This document shows, in pieces, positions 5,781 to 10,043 of a DNA stretch of 10,043 bases. The notes beneath the pieces were generated by a model. The model saw only the letters and a list, made by a program, of their open reading frames with translations. It ran no database searches and was not told where the DNA came from. Within the stretch, counting starts at the first letter, position 1; every line of letters starts with the position of its first letter. The stretch spans positions 1 through 10,043 of the forward strand of contig JAMCVO010000645.1 in assembly GCA_023475715.1 (NCBI GenBank), read 5' to 3'. The position numbers and the translations under genes were made by a program. Origin of the DNA: Actinomycetota bacterium. Its GTDB lineage: Bacteria > Actinomycetota > Humimicrobiia > Humimicrobiales > Humimicrobiaceae.

Positions 5781-6356
5781 ATGGCAGGATACAAAGGAAA
5801 TATTGCAATAGTTGAATTCAAGAGCATCTCAAGGGGCTTGATTGTTACAGATGCCATGTTAAAAACTGCAACTGTCAGCCTTGTCCTGGGGACCACGCTA
5901 TGTCCCGGAAAATATCTTACTATTGTCGAAGGTGATGTGGCAGCCGTTGAAAAAGCGCAGGATACGGCTGACAGGCTTGGGGGCAGGCAGGTATTCAGCT
6001 CTTTTGTTGTCAGCGGGATCAACAATGAAGTAATAGGTTCAATAAGCGGCAATTCAGCTAAACTGCTTCTGGATTCCATTGGCATTATTGAAAGTCTTCA
6101 GATGGCAAATTTGATAAAAGCAGCTGATATAAGCCTTGACAGCGCTGAAGTTGAAATTGTTGAATTAAGATTGGGTAAAGGTTGCGGGGTAAACAGCTTT
6201 TATATAATTACTGGAGACCTGGCTTCTATAAATGAAGCCTGCGAAAATGCAGCAAGTTTTTTAAGCGAAAGAGGGGCATTGATTGCATTCAGGGTTATTG
6301 CAAATCCTGATAAGAATCTGCTGAGATGGCTGGGGTCATCGATGTGCAATTGTTAA
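5781..6356 (+). CDS. pduT: PduT-like BMC-T trimeric shell protein with pore Fe-S cysteine
   Basis: A 191-residue tandem BMC-domain (BMC-T) shell protein; trimers form pseudohexameric shell tiles. Domain 1 spans about 5-90 and domain 2 about 92-180. The segment TTLCPGKY (38-45) aligns with KTICPGKF of PduT, whose cysteine ligates a [4Fe-4S] cluster at the trimer pore; here it is Cys41. Domain 2 opens VIGSISGNSAKLLLDSIGIIESLQ-type wording and contains VNSFYIITGDLASINEAC. The pore cluster is thought to carry electrons across the shell, and the upstream PduS gene, 11 bases away, is its expected partner. The protein ends SSMCNC, a C-x-C tail (Cys189, Cys191) that I would not expect in PduT. AGGGA and AGGA lie just before the ATG at 5781. 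Confidence 0.93.
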   Translation: MAGYKGNIAIVEFKSISRGLIVTDAMLKTATVSLVLGTTLCPGKYLTIVEGDVAAVEKAQDTADRLGGRQVFSSFVVSGINNEVIGSISGNSAKLLLDSIGIIESLQMANLIKAADISLDSAEVEIVELRLGKGCGVNSFYIITGDLASINEACENAASFLSERGALIAFRVIANPDKNLLRWLGSSMCNC

Positions 6357-6376
6357 TTTATTTATAGAGTTTAGGA

Positions 6377-7201
6377 ATGAAAATGGAAAAAACTGAAAGT
6401 ATGCATAGAAACGACATAATAGATATCTGCAGAAGGGTTCATGCAAATGGATGGGTAGCGGCAAATGACGGTAATATTTCAATCAGGATTGGTCCAAATA
6501 CCATACTATGTACCCCAACAGGTATGAGCAAAGGCTATCTTACAACTGATCAGCTTATAAAGGTTGATATGGATGGCAATAAAATTAGTGGTGAACTGGA
6601 GCCATCTTCAGAGGTGAAAATGCATCTGGATGTTTACAGGGGTAAGGAAAATATTGGTGCTGTAGTTCATGCTCACCCGCCTTTTGCGACAGGTTTTGCG
6701 GTTGCAGGAATTGCTCTTGATGAATGTATAATGCCTGAAATAATTATATCCTTAGGCTCAATTCCGCTGACAAGATTTGGAATCCCTTCAACTTCAGAAA
6801 TTCCGGACAATATAAGGCCCTACCTTAAGGAACATGATGTTTTCCTGCTGGAAAATCATGGAGCTCTTTCCATAGGAAAAGATGTACATCAGGCATATTA
6901 CAGGATGGAAAGCCTTGAGCTTTTTGCTAAAATAAACCTTGTGGCCAGAATGCTGGGAAATGTTAATGTTATAGGTGAGGATAACGTCAGAAAAATGATT
7001 GGCATCAGGGAAAAATTTGGACTTGAAAACGCAAATTATCCAGGCTGCAGGATTGATGGCAAATTTATAAAAAGTGGTGGTGCTGAAAGCGAACAGATTT
7101 CCGGTGACAGTATTGTAATAACAAAGGATAAATTGATAAAATTAGTAACTATTATTGTAAATAATGTTCTGGCTTGCAATGATTTGAAAGCCAGCCATTA
7201 A
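6377..7201 (+). CDS. Class II (zinc) sugar-phosphate aldolase with C-terminal encapsulation peptide
   Basis: A 274-residue class II aldolase/adducin-fold enzyme related to L-fuculose-1-phosphate and L-rhamnulose-1-phosphate aldolases. These split ketose-1-phosphates into dihydroxyacetone phosphate and a short aldehyde such as lactaldehyde; 5-deoxyribulose-1-phosphate relatives release acetaldehyde. Seen are AANDGNISIRIG (28-39), TPTGMSKG (46-53), the catalytic Glu79 in EPSSEVKMH, and the zinc ligands His98 and His100 in VVHAHPP and His161 in LENHGAL. The core ends near residue 225. A linker of about 25 residues and an amphipathic helix DKLIKLVTIIVNNVL (251-265) follow, typical of BMC cargo targeting. 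AGGA touches the ATG at 6377 and is better spaced for the in-frame ATG at 6383, which may be the true start. The aldolase is probably the aldehyde-generating step of the compartment; the exact substrate cannot be read from sequence. Confidence 0.9.
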   Translation: MKMEKTESMHRNDIIDICRRVHANGWVAANDGNISIRIGPNTILCTPTGMSKGYLTTDQLIKVDMDGNKISGELEPSSEVKMHLDVYRGKENIGAVVHAHPPFATGFAVAGIALDECIMPEIIISLGSIPLTRFGIPSTSEIPDNIRPYLKEHDVFLLENHGALSIGKDVHQAYYRMESLELFAKINLVARMLGNVNVIGEDNVRKMIGIREKFGLENANYPGCRIDGKFIKSGGAESEQISGDSIVITKDKLIKLVTIIVNNVLACNDLKASH

Positions 7202-7208
7202 TAAACGT

Positions 7209-7232
7209 TGCAGACTATATTTTATAGCTGCA
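7209..7232 (+). promoter_or_regulatory. RNA hairpin in the aldolase to BMC-H gap
   Basis: TGCAG-A-CTATA, loop TTT, TATAG-CTGCA: ten base pairs with one bulged A. It begins 8 bases after the aldolase stop. No U-run follows, so it is not a classic terminator. A second weaker inverted repeat, TAATTC/GAATTA at 7253-7270, lies just before the BMC-H ribosome-binding site. Such structures can protect a processed mRNA end and raise expression of the next gene, which here encodes the shell's most abundant protein. Confidence 0.45.
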
Positions 7233-7293
7233 CGGCTTTAATTACTTTAAGTTAATTCAAAAATGAATTAGTAATAAAAGAAAGGAAGAACAA

Positions 7294-7572
7294 ATGTCAG
7301 GTGAAGCAATAGGTATGATCGAGACAAAGGGCCTTGTAGGTTCAATCGAGGCAGCAGATGCTATGGTGAAAGCTGCAAATGTTACCTTGATGGGTGAAGA
7401 AAGAATCGGCGGAGGACTGGTAACTGTTATAGTCAAAGGTGATGTTGGCGCTGTTAAGGCAGCAGTTGATGCAGGCGCAGCTGCAGCAAAAAGAGTTGGG
7501 GAACTCATTTCGGTGCATGTTATTCCAAGGCCGCATCCTGAGCTGGACATGATTTTACCTCAAGAGAAATAG
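7294..7572 (+). CDS. BMC-H hexameric shell protein (PduA/PduJ type)
   Basis: A 92-residue single BMC-domain protein, the main hexagonal tile of the shell facets. It is very close to PduA/PduJ/EutM in wording: [52 protein letters not shown], and the ending [16 protein letters not shown]. The pore loop reads R37-I-G-G40-G41, so the PduA pore Ser40 position is Gly, as in EutM-like proteins; this would give a somewhat wider or differently polar pore. It has the strongest ribosome-binding site of the cluster (AAAGGAAG, 7282-7289) and is preceded by the hairpin at 7209-7232, both fitting high expression. It is the only BMC-H gene in the window and lies between cargo genes for aldolase and PduL. Confidence 0.97.
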   Translation: MSGEAIGMIETKGLVGSIEAADAMVKAANVTLMGEERIGGGLVTVIVKGDVGAVKAAVDAGAAAAKRVGELISVHVIPRPHPELDMILPQEK

Positions 7573-7621
7573 TAAATAGAAGACTACAGCAGTATTTATA
7601 AAGTTAAACATACCAGATTTA

Positions 7622-7629
7622 AGTGAGGT
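7622..7629 (+). promoter_or_regulatory. Ribosome-binding site that fixes the TTG start of pduL
   Basis: AGTGAGGT lies 6 bases before TTG at 7636. No ATG or GTG with comparable spacing exists in this frame, and translation from this TTG gives an N-terminal amphipathic helix expected for PduL. The site therefore decides the start. Confidence 0.75.
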
Positions 7630-7635
7630 ATTAAA

Positions 7636-8739
7636 TTGGATACCGAGCAATTAATTAGAGATGTGGTTAAAAATGTAATGGAGAAGCTGGAAAGAGACAA
7701 GCAGACTATGGGAACAGCTTCGTCCTCAGGCTCAGCGTCAGTGCCTTCCGCATCCGGAGGTGACCTAAGCCAGCTCAGGCGTACTGACAAAAAAATAGTA
7801 TGTGGCGTATCTGTCAGACATATACATCTTTGCAGTGAGCATCTGGATATTCTTTTTGGGAAAGGCTACACCCTCAATGTATTGAGAGGACTTTATAATC
7901 CAGGTTATGCCGCAAAAGAAACATTGACTGTTGTCGGTCCCAAACTTAATGCTATCCAGAATGTGAGAATTCTTGGCCCCTTGAGAAGCAAGACTCAGGT
8001 CGAACTTGCAAAAACAGACTGCATAATACTTGGAATTGATGCTCCTGTGCGGCCTTCGGGTGAAATATCCGGTTCGGCATCAGCCGTTCTGAGAGGTCCC
8101 AAGGGGGCTGTTTATCTTAATGAGGGTGTAATAAGAGCAAACAGACACATGCACTTAAGCAGCGAAGACGCTGATTTTTTTGGCATAAAGGACAATCAGG
8201 TTGTTGATGTCAGAGTCGGAGGGCCAAAAGGATTAACATTTAATAATGTACAGGTAAGAGTAGCGCCGGATTTTAAAACAGAATTGCATGTTGATACCGA
8301 TGATGGGAATGCTGCAGATGTTATTAACGGGACAATGGTTGAAATAGTTGATGCATCATGTGTGTCCCCGATATCAATTACTATGGCTGATAAGGAGCAT
8401 ACCCCGCCATCCATACCTGACGGAAGTTTTTCGGGAGAGATGACAGACACAAACCTGTTAAGTAACATGTGTACCCTCTCTACAGGGCAGCCCTGCCGTA
8501 AGGGACAGGTAACCGGAGCTCCGGCATCATCATCTGCAGAAAATGGAGCATGTGCCGGATCAGGAGCCGGATCTGCACAATACGGGCAATCAGCGCTAAC
8601 CAAAAAGACAGTTATTACAATGGAAAATCTTGATAACTATATTCAAACCGGCATAGAAGTTTCGCCCAATGTAATATTGAGCCCGCTTGCCAGAGATGAA
8701 GCAGTTGCAAGAGGAATTAAAATTACATATTTAACTTAA
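7636..8739 (+). CDS. pduL: PduL phosphotransacylase with N-terminal targeting helix and long C-terminal extension
   Basis: PduL converts acyl-CoA and phosphate to acyl-phosphate and CoA, recycling CoA inside the compartment. The 367-residue product exceeds the usual roughly 200-230 residues. Residues 2-20 form an amphipathic encapsulation helix (TEQLIRDVVKNVMEKLE), then a Ser/Ala/Gly linker to about 48. The two-barrel PduL core spans about 52-240. Its metal and phosphate residues are intact: His62/His64 in VRHIHL, Arg117, Glu123, His171/His173 in NRHMHL, and His218 in ELHVD. Beyond 240 comes a low-complexity region rich in Ser, Gly, Ala and Pro with Cys242, 279, 287 and 306. Residues 325-367 (VITMENLDNYIQTG...SPLARDEAVARGIKI) resemble the N-terminal segment of EutQ and EutT, where a TP-x-ARE motif occurs. 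The TTG start is supported by AGTGAGGT. The core assignment is firm; the role of the extension is unknown. Confidence 0.93.
   Translation: MDTEQLIRDVVKNVMEKLERDKQTMGTASSSGSASVPSASGGDLSQLRRTDKKIVCGVSVRHIHLCSEHLDILFGKGYTLNVLRGLYNPGYAAKETLTVVGPKLNAIQNVRILGPLRSKTQVELAKTDCIILGIDAPVRPSGEISGSASAVLRGPKGAVYLNEGVIRANRHMHLSSEDADFFGIKDNQVVDVRVGGPKGLTFNNVQVRVAPDFKTELHVDTDDGNAADVINGTMVEIVDASCVSPISITMADKEHTPPSIPDGSFSGEMTDTNLLSNMCTLSTGQPCRKGQVTGAPASSSAENGACAGSGAGSAQYGQSALTKKTVITMENLDNYIQTGIEVSPNVILSPLARDEAVARGIKITYLT
8554..8573 (+). repeat. Short direct repeat in the pduL linker
   Basis: GCCGGATC occurs at 8554-8561 and again at 8566-8573, a 12-base period coding A-G-S-G-A-G-S in the low-complexity linker of PduL. 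It suggests that the linker grew by slippage and is flexible. Confidence 0.5.
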
Positions 8740-8819
8740 TTTATAAAATAAAACAGTAAATGATAAAACAACAATTAAAACTTTTAGGCTGAATTTCGTA
8801 CTTACCATAAAATTTGACA

Positions 8820-8827
8820 GGGGAGGT
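8820..8827 (+). promoter_or_regulatory. Ribosome-binding site that fixes the GTG start of the aldehyde dehydrogenase
   Basis: GGGGAGGT ends 5 bases before GTG at 8833. The overlapping ATG at 8831 reads only three codons before TAG, and the first in-frame ATG is at codon 87, after the conserved N-terminal region. GTG is therefore the start. Confidence 0.8.
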
Positions 8828-8832
8828 AAAAT

Positions 8833-10043
8833 GTGGCAATAGATGAGAGCCAAATCGAAAAAATAGTAAGAGGTGTAGTTGAGAATTTGCTTTCGAGCCA
8901 AAATATCTCAAAATTAAAAATTTCGCAACCTTCTGCAGAAAACGAAGGATTGTTTGACAGGATAGAAGATGCAATAGCTGCTGCAAAAGTGGCCCAGGCA
9001 CGTTTCGTTGATCTTGGCAGGGAAATAAGATATAAGATTGTTGATTCAATAAGAAAAGCTACCCAGGCAAACAAAGAAAGACTTGCCCGTATGACCGTTG
9101 AGGAGACCAAAATGGGCAGGATCGAAGATAAAATTCTGAAAATAGAGGTATCTGCCACTTATACACCCGGACCCGAAGAGCTTGAGATCAAAACATATAG
9201 CGATGAAAAGGGAATAGTAACTGTAGAAGGGGCACCTTTTGGTGTCATTGCAGCAATTACACCAATGACAAATCCTGGGCCTACAATTATCAATAATACA
9301 ATAGCAATGATATCTGCCGGAAACTCAATTGTGTTCCTGCCCCATCCGTCAGCCCATAACTGCACAATTGAAACCTTTAAAATGGTTCACAGGGCAATAG
9401 TAGATGCAGGGGGCCCGCCAAATTTAATAACAGCGGCAAAAGCTTCAAAAATTGAAAATACGGCAACAATTTTCAAGAGCCCTGATGTAAACCTTCTGGT
9501 GGTAACAGGTGGTCCCGGAATTGTAAGACTTGCTATGAAAAGCGGTAAGAGAGTTATGGGTGCCGGCCCCGGAAATCCTCCGGTGATAGTGGACGATACA
9601 GCAGATATTGAAAAAGCTGCGGCAGATATAGTGGCTGGGGCAACTTTTGATAATAACATACTTTGCAATGAGGAAAAGATCTGTATCTGTATGAGAAGTG
9701 TGGTTGACAGGCTGCTGGCTGCTTTTGCAAGAAATAAAACTATAGTTTTAAATGAAGAGCAAGCTCAAAAAGTGATAAATTTAGTTGTAAAAGACGGCGA
9801 AATAGTAAAAGGGTATATGGGTAAAAATTGTGATGTAATCCTTAAAGAGGCCGGAATCAATATAGACCCTGGCATAAGGCTTGCAGTATTTATAACAAAG
9901 GAAGATAATCCAATGGTTCAGCACGAACAGTTGATGCCTGTACTTCCGATAGTAATTGTAGACAGTTTTGAAGAAGCTGTTAAGATGGCCATAAGAGTTG
10001 AGCATGGATTCAGGCATACTGCGATAATTCATTCCAGAGACAT
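8833..10043 (+). CDS. pduP: CoA-acylating aldehyde dehydrogenase, PduP/EutE type (cut by window end)
   Basis: This partial gene has 403 codons in the window; family members have about 460-500 residues. It oxidises a short aldehyde to acyl-CoA with NAD+ inside the compartment. From GTG at 8833 the N-terminus reads MAIDESQIEKIVRGVVENLL, an amphipathic encapsulation helix, followed by a linker to about residue 38. The NAD-binding domain includes EGAPFGVIAAITPMTNPGPT (132-151), SAGNSIVFLPHPSA (161-174), VVTGGPGIVRLAMKSGK (223-239) and the family mark GAGPGNPPV. The catalytic cysteine is Cys278 in FDNNILCNEEK. The pocket segment TNPGPTIINN differs from the TNPTETIINN usual in PduP. It is preceded by a 93-base gap after pduL with no clear promoter. 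With the aldolase and PduL it forms the aldehyde to acyl-phosphate core. Confidence 0.95.
   Translation, partial: MAIDESQIEKIVRGVVENLLSSQNISKLKISQPSAENEGLFDRIEDAIAAAKVAQARFVDLGREIRYKIVDSIRKATQANKERLARMTVEETKMGRIEDKILKIEVSATYTPGPEELEIKTYSDEKGIVTVEGAPFGVIAAITPMTNPGPTIINNTIAMISAGNSIVFLPHPSAHNCTIETFKMVHRAIVDAGGPPNLITAAKASKIENTATIFKSPDVNLLVVTGGPGIVRLAMKSGKRVMGAGPGNPPVIVDDTADIEKAAADIVAGATFDNNILCNEEKICICMRSVVDRLLAAFARNKTIVLNEEQAQKVINLVVKDGEIVKGYMGKNCDVILKEAGINIDPGIRLAVFITKEDNPMVQHEQLMPVLPIVIVDSFEEAVKMAIRVEHGFRHTAIIHSRD

Noticed and set aside
8196..8603. 135-codon open frame antisense to pduL
   Set aside because: It lies wholly inside the well-supported pduL coding region, its product is low-complexity and has no recognisable fold, and no ribosome-binding site supports it. 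It is a mirror of the pduL linker composition.
8831..8842. ATG start for the aldehyde dehydrogenase
   Set aside because: It reads ATG-TGG-CAA-TAG, so it stops after three codons. The overlapping GTG two bases later opens the conserved frame.
1..10043. CRISPR arrays, tRNA/rRNA genes, insertion sequences, phage genes
   Set aside because: No spaced repeats, tRNA-like cloverleaf, transposase or integrase reading frames, or terminal inverted repeats were seen on either strand.

Overview
The window is A+T-rich bacterial DNA. It uses ATG, TTG and GTG starts, Shine-Dalgarno sequences of the GGAGG type, and short intergenic gaps. Its main content is a catabolic bacterial microcompartment (BMC) locus that begins near base 2037 and runs off the right edge. 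The gene set (PduL, a PduP-type aldehyde dehydrogenase, PduS, PduT) points to an anaerobic or facultative fermenter. The sequence alone does not place the organism in a phylum.

Left flank (1-1869). Two minus-strand genes form a short unit: an AIM24/TIGR00266-family protein followed 9 bases later by the N-terminus of a PlsY-type glycerol-3-phosphate acyltransferase cut by the window edge. Divergent from them is a plus-strand LOG-family nucleotide phosphoribohydrolase. These look like ordinary chromosomal genes with no visible link to the microcompartment.

Control region (1870-3787). A 274-base gap holds a hairpin, a perfect inverted repeat and a good sigma-70-type promoter (TTGACT, 17 bases, TAAAAT). 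It is followed by an unassigned phosphate-binding TIM-barrel protein and a GntR/UTRA regulator that probably controls the locus. Between the regulator and the shell genes lie a 30-codon small ORF with a good ribosome-binding site and a perfect 16-base palindrome.

BMC operon (3788-10043). In order: two BMC-P vertex proteins (EutN/CcmL type), a PduS-like flavin/Fe-S oxidoreductase, a PduT-like BMC-T protein with the pore CPGK cysteine, a class II (zinc) sugar-phosphate aldolase, a BMC-H hexamer protein, a PduL phosphotransacylase with an unusual C-terminal extension, and a CoA-acylating aldehyde dehydrogenase cut by the window end. The likely logic is that the aldolase splits a (deoxy)ketose-1-phosphate into DHAP and a short aldehyde. 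The dehydrogenase oxidises the aldehyde to acyl-CoA, and PduL converts that to acyl-phosphate and frees CoA. PduS with PduT can pass the NADH electrons out through the shell. The aldolase (C-terminus), PduL (N-terminus) and the dehydrogenase (N-terminus) all carry a matching amphipathic targeting helix. No diol dehydratase, glycyl-radical enzyme, alcohol dehydrogenase or kinase is seen here; they may lie beyond the right edge or be absent.

Points most worth a second look: the PduL fusion to a EutQ/EutT-like terminal segment, the pairing of an aldolase with an electron-exporting PduS/PduT module, the small ORF with the adjacent palindrome, and the TIM-barrel protein that opens the cluster.
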